Assembly (NCBI GenBank): GCA_900551055.1
Contig: URUK01000008.1
Location: 1-64,000, forward strand
Length of the DNA stretch: 64,000 bases
Direction: 5' to 3'
Origin: an uncultured Prevotella sp.
GTDB lineage: Bacteria > Bacteroidota > Bacteroidia > Bacteroidales > Bacteroidaceae
Below, in pieces: positions 1-8,777 of the stretch. Below the pieces are notes generated by a model that was given only the letters and a program-made list of their open reading frames with translations, was not told the origin of the DNA and ran no database searches. The translations under genes and the position numbers were made by a program. Each line of letters opens with the position of its first letter. The stretch's first letter is position 1.

Positions 1-23
1 TTAAAAAATAAATAATTGTAATA

Positions 24-2165
24 ATGGCAGTATTAGGAAAAATCAGAAGCAAAGGAGTAATACTTATCTGTGTGATAGGTCTTGCCCTTTTTGCGTTTAT
101 TGCCGAAGAGTTTTTCCGTTCGTGCGACAGTGTAAGCAATGAGCGGAGGGCACAAGTAGGCGAAGTTTTGGGCGACAAAGTCAACGTGCAGGATTTCCAG
201 AAGCTTGTTGATGAGTACACTAACGTCATAAGGATGACGCAGGGCCGAGACAATCTTACCGATGAGGAACTCAACCAAGTGAAAGACATTGTTTGGAATA
301 CATTTGTCCAAAACGAGATTGTCAATCATGAGGCGGAAGAACTTGGGCTTAAGGTTACAGATCAGGAATTGCAGAATGTGCTGAATGTCGGTACCAATCC
401 GATGCTTTTGCAGACTCCTTTCGTCAACAGGCAGACGGGACGTTTCGATGCGAACCTTCTGAAACAGTTTCTTGCAGAGTACAAGCAGGCTCAGGGAACA
501 AACGCACAAATGGCAGACCAATACCGCAACCTGTATGATTTTTGGACGTTTATAGAGAAGACATTGCGTCAGCAGCTGCTTACAGAAAAATATCAGGCTC
601 TGTTCTACGGATGTCTGCTTTCTAACCCGGTATCAGCAAAGAAAGCATATGAAGACGAAAATAAGGAGAGCAGCATACAGCTTGCCGCATTCCCTTATTC
701 TTCAATCAACGACAACAAAGTGAAGATTACAGAGGATGACCTCAAGGCAAAATATGAGGAACTGAAATCCCGTTTCAAACAGTATGAGGAAACACGTTCT
801 ATAAAATATGTCGACTATCAGGTTGTTCCGTCGCAGGCAGACCGCAAGGCACTTGACAAGACTGTCAATGAATATATGAAGGTGTTGAGGGATACGGCAG
901 ATCCTTCAGGTATAATAAGGAAGAGCGGTTCAATCATTGCTTATCTTGGAATACCACAGACAAAGGCTGCTTTCCCGTCGGATATTGCAGCTCGTCTCGA
1001 TTCTATTGCCGTTGGTGCTACGACTACACCGGTTGAGAACAAGTCGGACAATACTCTTAATGTGATAAAGCTTATTTCAAAGACAGAGTTGCCTGATTCT
1101 GTGCAGCTTCGTGTAATTCAAGTTGGAGGTACGACTGCTGATGAAACAGCTAAACGTGCGGACAGTATTTATAATGCATTGAAAGCTGGTGCTGATTTCG
1201 AAGCTGTTGCAAAAAAGTACGGCCAGACAGGAGAGAAGACATGGATAACCTCTTCCCAATATCAAAATGCGCCTTCGATGGACAACGATACGAGGAATTA
1301 CATCCAGTCGCTTAATACACTTGGCGTGAATGAAATCAAGAACCTGAAGCTTATGCAGGCAAATCTCATACTCCAGGTTACCGACCGCAGGGCTATGACA
1401 AACAAGTATGTAGCTGCTGTAATAAAGAAACCTATAGAGTTCTCAAAGGAAACTTATTCCAACGCTTACAATAACTTCAGTCGTTTTGTAAGCGAAAACC
1501 AAACTTTGGAAGCCATGCAGAAAAATGCTTCTAAATATGGATTTACCGTAAGGGAGCGTGCTGATGTTCGCAATTCAGAGCATTATGTTGCAGGAGTTAG
1601 CGATACCCGTGAAGCTATGAAGTGGTTGTTTGGTGCAAAGGAGAATGAGGTTTCTCCGCTATATGAGTGTGGAGAGAACGACCATCTGCTTGTTCTTGTC
1701 CTGACAAAGATTAATAAGGAAGGATACCGTTCACTTGAAGATGAGAGCGTGAGAAGTTACATACGTAATGAGGTTATACGTGACAAAAAAGCAGAAATGC
1801 TTATGTCTCAAGTCAAGGGTGTGAACAGTGTGTCTGCGGCTAAGAGCAAAGGTGCAAAGGTTGACACTGTAAATCAGGTGACGTTTGCTGCTTCAGTGTT
1901 CGTACAGTCTACAGGTATGAGTGAGCCGGCATTGAGCGGTGCGGTTGCAGCTACGGCAAAAGGCAAGTTCTGTGCGCAGCCGGTGAAGGGCTATGGAGGT
2001 ATCTATATGTTCCAAGTTACAGACAAGAAAGACCGTCCTGTGAAGTATGACGAGAAGGAATATGAACAGCGTCAGCGTCAGAAAATGATGCGGTACGTTG
2101 GTAATTTCATGCAGGAGCTTTACCTTAAGGCCGGTGTAAAGGACAATCGTTACATGTTCTTCTAA
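24..2165 (+). CDS. SurA/PpiD-like periplasmic peptidylprolyl isomerase
   Basis: Predicted membrane-anchored foldase of 713 residues, acting on outer-membrane and periplasmic proteins as they leave the Sec channel. One N-terminal transmembrane anchor spans about residues 10-30, after a short basic cytoplasmic tail. A SurA_N-like helical region follows, and a parvulin-type rotamase region lies near residues 350-455, where the stretch around LPDSVQLRVIQVGG and the later DFEAVAKKYGQ fit that fold. A second, more degenerate parvulin-like stretch may lie near residues 525-600. The length matches PpiD-type proteins of Bacteroidetes. The ATG at 24 is the first in-frame start, after an A/T-rich leader. 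The gene is followed by a strong terminator, so it ends its transcript. The family call is firm; enzymatic activity is inferred. Confidence 0.85.
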   Translation: MAVLGKIRSKGVILICVIGLALFAFIAEEFFRSCDSVSNERRAQVGEVLGDKVNVQDFQKLVDEYTNVIRMTQGRDNLTDEELNQVKDIVWNTFVQNEIVNHEAEELGLKVTDQELQNVLNVGTNPMLLQTPFVNRQTGRFDANLLKQFLAEYKQAQGTNAQMADQYRNLYDFWTFIEKTLRQQLLTEKYQALFYGCLLSNPVSAKKAYEDENKESSIQLAAFPYSSINDNKVKITEDDLKAKYEELKSRFKQYEETRSIKYVDYQVVPSQADRKALDKTVNEYMKVLRDTADPSGIIRKSGSIIAYLGIPQTKAAFPSDIAARLDSIAVGATTTPVENKSDNTLNVIKLISKTELPDSVQLRVIQVGGTTADETAKRADSIYNALKAGADFEAVAKKYGQTGEKTWITSSQYQNAPSMDNDTRNYIQSLNTLGVNEIKNLKLMQANLILQVTDRRAMTNKYVAAVIKKPIEFSKETYSNAYNNFSRFVSENQTLEAMQKNASKYGFTVRERADVRNSEHYVAGVSDTREAMKWLFGAKENEVSPLYECGENDHLLVLVLTKINKEGYRSLEDESVRSYIRNEVIRDKKAEMLMSQVKGVNSVSAAKSKGAKVDTVNQVTFAASVFVQSTGMSEPALSGAVAATAKGKFCAQPVKGYGGIYMFQVTDKKDRPVKYDEKEYEQRQRQKMMRYVGNFMQELYLKAGVKDNRYMFF

Positions 2166-2191
2166 CGACGAATAAATATCATTTATAGATA

Positions 2192-2228
2192 AAAATCAGC
2201 CGGACGAGATACTCGTCCGGCTGATTTT
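2192..2228 (+). terminator. Intrinsic terminator after the foldase gene
   Basis: A perfect 16-bp inverted repeat (left arm 2192-2207, right arm 2213-2228) with a 5-nt loop. It has A-runs on one side and T-runs on the other, so it could stop transcripts from both the foldase gene (plus) and the esterase gene (minus), which converge here. Confidence 0.9.
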
Positions 2229-2265
2229 ATTTTGGGGGTTGTGCTTTCAAACAGAAAAATAAATA

Positions 2266-3090
2266 TCAATATATTGTTTTGTCATAGACTACCTCGGGGT
2301 CTGGTGCGCCTGAGATCATGTCATTGTACGCTTTTTTCATGTCTGACTTGTCAATGTCTATTTCCCTGTTTACTGCCCTGTCTTTGTCCAAAAGCGAGTG
2401 GGAGAACAGCCATTCGTAGGTTTTTGTCATGTATAATATACGTGCCAGTGCTCCATGTGACGCCCCTTTTATCCAGTCGTACCGCAACCGCTTGTCGTTA
2501 TTGCTCTTCTGTAGCTGCTCGACAACGTCTTTAGAGTATTTTATCGGTACGGCCCGGTCAGCCGTTCCGTGCATAATCCAAAGTGGAACTTTGCCAAGTC
2601 CGCTGACATCTTTCAGCGTGCTTCCACCGCAGAGGGCCATTGCCGCTGCGACCTTGTCAGGGTATGTTCCGGCGAAGTCAAGCGTACCATAGCCTCCGAG
2701 GCTCATTCCTATGGCGTAAACACGTGTGGAGTCCATGGCGTAATGCTTTTTGGCCCATTCCAGCACATCGTTTATTTTGTCGGGATTCCATGCTCCGCCC
2801 GGGTTTTGCGGCACAATGACAAGAGCTTCTATCTGTCTGCCTTTTACGATAGCGTCCAACGGACCGTAGCGTTTCACTCTGTTGAGGTTGCGCCCACATA
2901 GGCTTCGTCCGTGCAGGAATATTATTACGGGGGTGTTTTCCAAAGAGTAATAATAATCCTGTGGGGTGTATACCCAGAAGTCATAGCCTCCGGGTATGGA
3001 GTCTTTTACTGGTCGGAGAAAGTCATATTGGGCAAACGCGCCTTGCACGGCACTTGCCGCGAGCAGTAATGTAAGCACCAGTTTTTTCAT
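2266..3090 (-). CDS. Secreted alpha/beta-hydrolase (esterase, PHB-depolymerase-like)
   Basis: A 274-residue protein starting at the ATG at 3090, two bases past the stop of the upstream phosphorylase gene. A Sec signal peptide (MKKLVLTLLLAASA...AFAQ) is followed by an esterase fold. The nucleophile elbow is GMSLGGYG, the acid residue sits in HGTADRAVP, and the histidine in GASHGALA. A HGRS motif before the elbow probably forms the oxyanion hole. The family includes feruloyl and acetyl esterases and small dienelactone-hydrolase-like enzymes, and the substrate cannot be named. Tight coupling to the phosphorylase gene suggests co-transcription but not a shared pathway. A TTG six bases upstream is the only other start candidate. 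Confidence 0.8.
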   Translation of the reverse strand: MKKLVLTLLLAASAVQGAFAQYDFLRPVKDSIPGGYDFWVYTPQDYYYSLENTPVIIFLHGRSLCGRNLNRVKRYGPLDAIVKGRQIEALVIVPQNPGGAWNPDKINDVLEWAKKHYAMDSTRVYAIGMSLGGYGTLDFAGTYPDKVAAAMALCGGSTLKDVSGLGKVPLWIMHGTADRAVPIKYSKDVVEQLQKSNNDKRLRYDWIKGASHGALARILYMTKTYEWLFSHSLLDKDRAVNREIDIDKSDMKKAYNDMISGAPDPEVVYDKTIY

Positions 3091-3092
3091 CC

Positions 3093-3974
3093 TCAAATCC
3101 TTTCCAGCACCAGCTTTATCAGGTCGTCAATGTGGCTCTTGTAGCCAGTGTCGCTCTTTTGGGTAACGCGGTTGGCTATGACCATGCAGCAAGTGGTGGC
3201 CTTGTGCCCCATGAGGCGTGCGAGACCGGCGAGTGCGGAGCTTTCCATTTCGAAGTTTGTTATTTTCATTCCGTTGTGTTCAAAGCTCTCTATTTTCTCG
3301 TTCTGGTGAGGGTCGGCCAGCGGAAGGCGCAGCTGACGCCCTTGCGGACCGAAGAAGCCGCCGCATGCGACGGTTGCGCCACGCACCATGTCGCTGCCGG
3401 CGATGCGTTCAACAAGTTCCTTGTCGGCATCAATCACGTATGGGGCAGGGGCGCACATGTTGCCCGTCCATCCGAGATGGTTGAGCAGTGCGCGTTCCAT
3501 TTGCAGGTCGCATACGGCGTTGCGTCCTGCGTAGAAGTTCAGCAGGCCGTCAAATCCTATTGATTTAACCGAGCAGATGAACGTTCCTACGGGGGTAAAG
3601 GGTTGTAATCCTCCGCAAGTGCCAATTCTTACGATTTCGAGTTGCCGCAGTGTGTCCTTTTCAATGCGCGTGTTGAAATCGATATTGGCCAAGGCATCCA
3701 TCTCGTTCAGCACGATGTCGATATTGTCGCAGCCGATGCCTGTGGATGTTACGGTGATGCGTTTTCCTTTATATATGCCTGTAATGGTTTTGAACTCGCG
3801 GCTTTCCACTTCACATTCTTTCGTTTCGAAGTGTGACGCTACGAGGCTGACGCGCCCGGGGTCGCCTACCAATATCACCTTGTCTGCCAGTTGCTCGGGT
3901 TTTACGTGCAAGTGGAATACGCTGCCGTCAGGGTTGATAATCAGCTCTGATTCGGCGAAATATTGTTTTTCCAT
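3093..3974 (-). CDS. Nucleoside phosphorylase (uridine phosphorylase-like, PNP_UDP_1)
   Basis: A 293-residue cytosolic enzyme of the PNP/UDP phosphorylase superfamily, which cleaves a nucleoside with phosphate to base and (deoxy)ribose-1-phosphate. Visible signatures are the phosphate-binding VGDPGRV near residue 37, TGIGCDN, the base-site RIGTCGG, and the ribose-binding NFEMESSALAGLA near the C-terminus. Phe-Glu-Met-Glu in the last motif favours uridine-type enzymes, but at about 290 residues this belongs to a longer Bacteroidetes branch whose specificity I cannot assign. It is the first gene of a two-gene unit with the secreted esterase. Confidence 0.85.
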   Translation of the reverse strand: MEKQYFAESELIINPDGSVFHLHVKPEQLADKVILVGDPGRVSLVASHFETKECEVESREFKTITGIYKGKRITVTSTGIGCDNIDIVLNEMDALANIDFNTRIEKDTLRQLEIVRIGTCGGLQPFTPVGTFICSVKSIGFDGLLNFYAGRNAVCDLQMERALLNHLGWTGNMCAPAPYVIDADKELVERIAGSDMVRGATVACGGFFGPQGRQLRLPLADPHQNEKIESFEHNGMKITNFEMESSALAGLARLMGHKATTCCMVIANRVTQKSDTGYKSHIDDLIKLVLERI

Positions 3975-4072
3975 AGCTTGTTGTTTTAAGTGTTAAATAT
4001 AGGCAAGGCTGTACAAACCGCTGCAAAATAAGTGTTTCCGGCTTGTTTGGTCCTTGCCTCCTTTGTTAGTCG

Positions 4073-5245
4073 TTATCGTTGTTCTTCCGCAATGTTTTCC
4101 GCGTTGCGTATTTCTTTTTCGGCTTCGTGGATGTTGTGTTGCAGCTGTTCGAGCTTCTTTTCTGTCGATATTATGCCATTGGCAAGGCGTTTCTTGGCAG
4201 ACGCATTGCCTGCCGAGTAGCTTCGGCGCATTTGGTCGAGTTCATCGGCCATGTCTTTGGCCGCCTTTTCCATCTGTTGAAGCTTTGCCAGACGCTCTCT
4301 GCTCTTTGGCGACTTGAAGTCGCTTAATGATGTGTAAACAGTCTTGTCGTTTACGATGAACGAAAAGGTTTTCGCTTTCACCGCATCGTTGCGCGTCAGT
4401 AGCGATGCCAGTCTGCGGCGTGCAGACTGTAGCTTTGCCTTATCCGTCCAAGTGTCGCTTATCCTTGTTATTTCAGCAAGGGCTTTCAACGTGTCTTCGC
4501 CAATCACCTCGCCGTCGTATGTCGTGCGCGTCTCAGCGGGCACAAAGGTGTATATGCACACCTTGCCCTTGGGCTGGCGGCGGTCGGTTACGAGCCATCC
4601 GATGTTGTCGAACTCGTCAATCACGCAGTAGTAGTCGTTCGCTTTCGAGTTGTAAGGCAGGCCTATATTCTCCGGATGGTAGAATTTTGCCGAATCAGTG
4701 TTGAACCTTGTCACGTAAATGTCGTATCCGCCAAGGCCTTCTTTGCTTTTTGCCGAGAAGTAAAGCGTCATGCCGTCAGCCATCATGTACGGGTAATTGA
4801 TGTCCTCGAATTCGCTGCCGAACTCGTCTATCAGCCTTCCTTCTGTCCAGCTGCCGCCGAGTTTGTCTGACGAGTATATGCTGAAATGTCCGTCAGCTGT
4901 GGCTTTCGAGTAAAACGCCTTGTTGCCGAACTCGTTTATGTACGCTCCGCCTTCGGGGGTGCTTGCTGTCTTTGTCAGTTCGCCGGTAGTACCGATGCGT
5001 CCTGACTCCTTGTTGAGCGGTATTTTACTGATGAAGTCAGCCGAGTCAACCACGACGCTGTCGATGAACATTACCTGGGCCGTTGACAGCAGCATCGACT
5101 GATACAACTCTTCTACCGCCATCTCTTCCTCAGTCATTTCCACTTTGGCGTTTGCCTTCTTCACGTTTTTTCTCTTTTGCGCCTGCGCCGAGATGCCGGC
5201 AGAAAGCAGCAGCAACGCCAGTGCTATGATTTTCGTTTTCAGCAT
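4073..5245 (-). CDS. Exported PD40/WD40-like beta-propeller protein with coiled-coil tail
   Basis: A 390-residue exported protein of unknown role. A signal peptide ending about AQAQ is followed by a basic stretch. Residues about 95-235 hold PD40-type (TolB-like) repeats, for example NEFGNKAFYSK, YPYMMADGMTLYFSAKS and GLGGYDIYVTRF. In OmpA-family proteins of Bacteroidetes such repeats sit next to a peptidoglycan-binding domain, but no OmpA C-terminal domain is present here. The last 90 residues are charged, rich in Lys, Glu and Ala, and likely a coiled coil. The gene stands alone, with a large intergenic region upstream. Confidence 0.7.
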   Translation of the reverse strand: MLKTKIIALALLLLSAGISAQAQKRKNVKKANAKVEMTEEEMAVEELYQSMLLSTAQVMFIDSVVVDSADFISKIPLNKESGRIGTTGELTKTASTPEGGAYINEFGNKAFYSKATADGHFSIYSSDKLGGSWTEGRLIDEFGSEFEDINYPYMMADGMTLYFSAKSKEGLGGYDIYVTRFNTDSAKFYHPENIGLPYNSKANDYYCVIDEFDNIGWLVTDRRQPKGKVCIYTFVPAETRTTYDGEVIGEDTLKALAEITRISDTWTDKAKLQSARRRLASLLTRNDAVKAKTFSFIVNDKTVYTSLSDFKSPKSRERLAKLQQMEKAAKDMADELDQMRRSYSAGNASAKKRLANGIISTEKKLEQLQHNIHEAEKEIRNAENIAEEQR

Positions 5246-5299
5246 AAATGTCTGTCAGATGTTAAATGTATGTGCTTTTACAAATAGAATATTCCCCGG

Positions 5300-5307
5300 C
5301 AAAAATA
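5300..5307 (-). promoter_or_regulatory. Possible -7 element for the PD40 gene
   Basis: On the minus strand this reads TATTTTTG, a match to the Bacteroidetes TAnnTTTG element, about 55 bp before the PD40 start codon. No TTTG lies at the usual 20-bp distance; the nearest, at 5322-5325, is only 14 bp away. The call is weak. Confidence 0.3.
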
Positions 5308-5576
5308 ATAAAAATACACGACAAAGCGTAAACCTTTGATTATAAATAATGTTTACGAATGTGACAGGCTTGCATAAAGAGCGTCCGGTTTCGGTGATTT
5401 TCCACGCTTGCCTTATGTGTCTTTCCCCTTAACGGCCAGGCTGTTTTTGGATGCTCATCGTATGACATCTTGAACGTTCTTGCATGGCAAATCCTTGCAT
5501 TTTGTCAGATTGGAAATCACCGTTATTTTTGTTGAAATAGATTGTCGGAATGTCCGTTTACAGCTGTTGGCATGGC

Positions 5577-5723
5577 AGTTTGTGCCCGTTTGCATTGTAA
5601 GACATGGCATATTGGAATCTGAAAGGTGGCATATTACACAGCATTTAGCCATGTTTCGCATCGTTAATAGCCGTTTTCCCCTGTCGTAAAAGCGGCTTTT
5701 CCATGCTTTTTATGCCGTTTTTA
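5577..5723. repeat. 22-bp register repeat array, cluster A (degenerate)
   Basis: The gap 5246-6135 holds no convincing gene. It contains seven units starting at 5577, 5599, 5621, 5643, 5665, 5687 and 5709, exactly 22 bp apart. Units resemble AAAGGTGGCATATT or AAAAGCGGCTTTTCC with 7-bp linkers such as GCATTGT and CTGTCGT. The sequence has drifted far from the other clusters, yet the register is intact. The remainder (5724-6135) shows only short A/T-rich stretches and small chance reading frames. Confidence 0.65.
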
Positions 5724-6135
5724 AGGCATTAGGGTGTGATTTTTCCTGCACACATCGGTATGGGAATGCGGTAATGTTCTGGCATGGTGGAACTTATGTT
5801 TGCACACTCATGTTCCGCTTATTTCCGTCCGCCGTCTTTTCGTTTCAAAATATCGCTGCTGTGGAGCGTCAACGAAAAGCAAAGTGTAAGCAAATCCTCA
5901 CGGAAAAGGCGTTGCTGTCTAAACATGCCGAACGTACCTTTTCCGGCTTGTGGAGGAAATATTTGCATGACTCGCCGGATATATGGGAATTTTCCATTAA
6001 ATTTGCACTTGATGCAAGAGTGGATGCTTTTATGCAGCTTGTTGATTGTTATTAAGATGTTGAAGCATTTTACTCTTGCAGCTCTTAAGGTATTTTCCCC
6101 ATGCCGAATTGATGCAAATAAACAGGAATCACATA

Positions 6136-7002
6136 ATGCGAGAGATGAAAGATGATGCCCAAAGCCTTGCCCTCCTGCATGGCGAAGGATACAAATATGG
6201 AACAACAAACTTGCGGGAATGGTTGTCTAAATCGCCTTTCGTTGCAAGCGGATGCACCATGCTGCTATGTGTTGAAGGCCGGGCTGTCATAACTACCAAT
6301 GCCAGAAAACGCACTTTCCGCAAGGGCGACCTGCTTTTGTTATTTTCAGACACTTTGTTCGCACCGCTGCGTATTTCGCCCTCGTTTGCAACGGAATATG
6401 TTTCCGTGTCGTTGGAACGGATTGAAGAAATATTCTTCAAAATGACTTCCTCCGTATTTTGGACGGGAGTGTACGAACATCCTGTGTGCCGTCTTTCGGC
6501 AGAACAATACGTATTGGTGGAAGGAGTGTTCCGGCAGATGATATGGGCGATGGAAAACGGAGACGAAGCCTGTGGCAAAAGCATCCTGCAAAACTGCATT
6601 TACAACATCTTTTTGGCTTTGGACGCAATGTTCAAGTCCATGTTCCCGGATTTGGCGTGTCATAACTCAAAAGACCAGTCATGGATATTGTTCGGCAAGT
6701 TCATGTCTTTGTTGACAAAGGATTTTCGCGAGAAAAGGGACGTAAGGTATTACGCAGACAGGCTTTGCATCACTACCGATTATCTTTATAAGGTAACATG
6801 TAAAGTGGAACAGCGTACTCCTAAGGGCATTATCGACCTGTTTGTAGTGACGGAACTCAAAAGATATTTGGATAACACAGAGCTGACCGTCAAGGATTTG
6901 GCCCGCTTGTTCCACTTTGAAGACGCGTCGTACCTATGTCGCTTTTTCCGCCGTATGGCAGGTTGTTCCGTTTCCGAATACCGCAACAGACTTGGCCGCT
7001 AA
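6136..7002 (+). CDS. AraC-family transcriptional regulator
   Basis: Residue numbers here count from the upstream in-frame ATG at 6076 (308 codons); the ATG at 6136 gives 288 residues and fits the A-rich leader better. The N-terminal half looks like a cupin-type sensor (VEGRAVITTNARKRTFRKGDLLLL is the core strand region). The C-terminal 100 residues form two helix-turn-helix motifs: DVRYYADRLCITTDYLYKV and LTVKDLARLFHFEDASYLCR, ending FFRRMAGCSVSEYR, the usual AraC signature. The ligand is unknown. Its last 69 bp overlap the 3' end of the convergent polyamine gene, so the two transcripts are partly antisense. Confidence 0.88.
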   Translation: MREMKDDAQSLALLHGEGYKYGTTNLREWLSKSPFVASGCTMLLCVEGRAVITTNARKRTFRKGDLLLLFSDTLFAPLRISPSFATEYVSVSLERIEEIFFKMTSSVFWTGVYEHPVCRLSAEQYVLVEGVFRQMIWAMENGDEACGKSILQNCIYNIFLALDAMFKSMFPDLACHNSKDQSWILFGKFMSLLTKDFREKRDVRYYADRLCITTDYLYKVTCKVEQRTPKGIIDLFVVTELKRYLDNTELTVKDLARLFHFEDASYLCRFFRRMAGCSVSEYRNRLGR

Positions 7003-8538
7003 CAAGTTTCTTGCGCCCCGCATCAAGTCGCTGTATTCAACTTGCGCACATCCGAGCCGCTCCTGCAAATAGTCGAAAGCCGTCCACGGACGTACATCGG
7101 CGCCGCATGTGAATAAATCTACAGCGGCATAGCGGCGTTCCGGCCACGTGTGTATGGTAAGGTGGGATTCTTGGATGACAACAACACCGCTTACGCCGAC
7201 AGGAGCATATTTGTGGAAATTCTCCTGCACGATAGTAGCTCCGGCACTTATCGCCGCTTCGTGCATGTAGGTGCGGATTAGTTCCACGTCATCTAATCTT
7301 TTGGAGTCACAGTTGTAGAAGTCGGCAAGGATGTGATGCCCTATGGGAAGGTGTTGCTTTTCAGCCGTGTTCCCGTTTTTGTGCAGTCTGTTGAAAACAG
7401 TGCCTCCGCATACACAGCAACCTTGTTCTTTCAAATCCTTGACGGTTCGATATTCAGCCTCTTGCCCTACCGTATGGACTTTGCCGCATTGCCGGCAGCG
7501 ATAGCGGTTTAGCCTAAGGTTGCGGTCTGCGGTATAGATGTCGTTGCGACCTTGTTTTTCAATCGGGAGCAAGGCTCGTGTACGTTCTGTCGTTTCCAAT
7601 ACAAAGAGTTGTCCTTTATTGCCCAAAAGGGATGCGCCCATGTATTCGTTGAACATGGTAAACATGTCTTTGATGGATAATCCGTGCAGTTGGAAGCATT
7701 TTTGCAGAAAGTAATTACCAGTTGCAGATTTGTTCCCAAACGAGAAAAAGATTTTCAGTCCCGACACATCTTTCAGTACACTGACGGCACGTGACAGGAA
7801 CAGGGACGCTCCCTCTTGCGTGTACGGAGGATCGGTGAACAGGCAGTCGAAACGCTCGCACAAATGTGGAGGTAAGGGCATCCTTAAATCCACTTTCCCG
7901 CAGCTTATCGGCAGTGCAAACCGTTCGGACAGCCGGTTAAGGCACTCGATATAACGGCTGTCCATTTCAAGCACATGGATGTGTGACGGGTAGGTGTTCT
8001 GGTTCGGATAAAGTTCTTTCAATAAAAAGCCAATGGCAAGGCTGACAAAATCATCGTCGCCCATGCATACGATTTGTTTGCCTGCCAATGAGCCGTTTGC
8101 CAGGCATAGCAAAGCCCTGCGGAACGCCGTCTGTACGGTACATTGTGCTTGATCCAACGTTACGTCGGCTATGGGGCGTTCGTCAAATGCCGCACGGTAT
8201 TTCTCGCTTAACATGTCGGCATACGCGTCACGTGCCATTCCGCTTTCTGCCAATTGGCGGTAAAGACACAAGTCAATATTCTTGAACCCGAGTGCCTGCT
8301 CAACATATTCTCTCCCGTTATTAGTCAGTTTTATTCCTCCACTGCATTGTTCAAATGCCCCTATTCTGATGCCTTCATTTTTTATCGCTGTTACGATAGG
8401 TATTGGCAAAAGTAATTTTTGAGCCAGGACCTTGCTGGATAGTGGTGAAAAACAATACAATTCTTGAAAATAAAGTTCGACAACCAGTCGGCTGTCATTG
8501 ATTGATGCATTCTCAAATATTTTGTCGATATAATCCAT
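6934..8538 (-). CDS. Fused BpsA-type aminopropyltransferase / zinc ribbon / SpeH-type AdoMet decarboxylase
   Basis: A 534-residue protein with three parts. Residues 1-85 look like a winged helix. Residues about 125-320 match the BpsA (DUF43) transferase fold, with the metal/substrate motif GDDD at 160-163 and TDPPY near 235. Residues 348-377 are a four-cysteine zinc ribbon (CxxC, 22 residues, CxxC). Residues about 395-500 are a complete SpeH-type AdoMet decarboxylase. In that part the Glu-Ser self-cleavage site is 457/458, and Ser458, His463 and Cys478 keep the spacing of the Ser63/His68/Cys83 triad of the Thermotoga enzyme. The decarboxylase would make the aminopropyl donor and the BpsA part would use it on a di- or triamine, so spermidine or a branched polyamine is expected. 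Start is the ATG at 8538; a TTG lies 9 bp upstream. The domain calls are strong and the product is inferred. Confidence 0.85.
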   Translation of the reverse strand: MDYIDKIFENASINDSRLVVELYFQELYCFSPLSSKVLAQKLLLPIPIVTAIKNEGIRIGAFEQCSGGIKLTNNGREYVEQALGFKNIDLCLYRQLAESGMARDAYADMLSEKYRAAFDERPIADVTLDQAQCTVQTAFRRALLCLANGSLAGKQIVCMGDDDFVSLAIGFLLKELYPNQNTYPSHIHVLEMDSRYIECLNRLSERFALPISCGKVDLRMPLPPHLCERFDCLFTDPPYTQEGASLFLSRAVSVLKDVSGLKIFFSFGNKSATGNYFLQKCFQLHGLSIKDMFTMFNEYMGASLLGNKGQLFVLETTERTRALLPIEKQGRNDIYTADRNLRLNRYRCRQCGKVHTVGQEAEYRTVKDLKEQGCCVCGGTVFNRLHKNGNTAEKQHLPIGHHILADFYNCDSKRLDDVELIRTYMHEAAISAGATIVQENFHKYAPVGVSGVVVIQESHLTIHTWPERRYAAVDLFTCGADVRPWTAFDYLQERLGCAQVEYSDLMRGARNLLAAKSVAVFGNGTTCHTAEKAT

Positions 8539-8566
8539 TTGCAACAAGTTATTGATTTACAGCCTG

Positions 8567-8574
8567 CAAAGATA
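8567..8574 (-). promoter_or_regulatory. -7 element upstream of the polyamine fusion gene
   Basis: Reads TATCTTTG on the minus strand, 29 bp before the ATG at 8538. This matches the Bacteroidetes -7 consensus TAnnTTTG. No TTTG occurs at 19-21 bp upstream. Confidence 0.5.
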
Positions 8575-8696
8575 AAACAGGCCAGCCAAGTAGAGGGAAA
8601 CAAAATCCTACGGATATTGGTACTTTTCAATACAAGAATTAAAACAGTGCCCGTAGGCTGAATTATTTTGAGTGGCAGGGCGATGGTTACAGTTTC

Positions 8697-8777
8697 AAAA
8701 GGTGTCCTTTCAGCCTGCAAAACATGGCTTTTCACCGTGTGAAAGACGGCCTTTTACATTGTAAAAGGATGCCTTTT
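8697..8777. repeat. 22-bp register repeat array, cluster B
   Basis: Four units begin at 8697, 8719, 8741 and 8763. Their cores are AAAAGGTGTCCTTT, AAAACATGGCTTTT, GAAAGACGGCCTTTT and AAAAGGATGCCTTTT, joined by 7-8 bp linkers (CAGCCTGC, CACCGTGT, ACATTGT). The array lies between the start of the polyamine gene (minus) and the rplU promoter (plus). Confidence 0.85.

Noticed and set aside
5774..6155. Overlapping 90-120 codon frames ahead of the AraC gene
   Set aside because: No family resemblance, no plausible start context, and they run into the AraC reading frame; treated as non-coding.
8697..8777. 22-bp arrays as CRISPR
   Set aside because: Repeats are not identical, spacers are only about 7 bp, and no cas gene is present.
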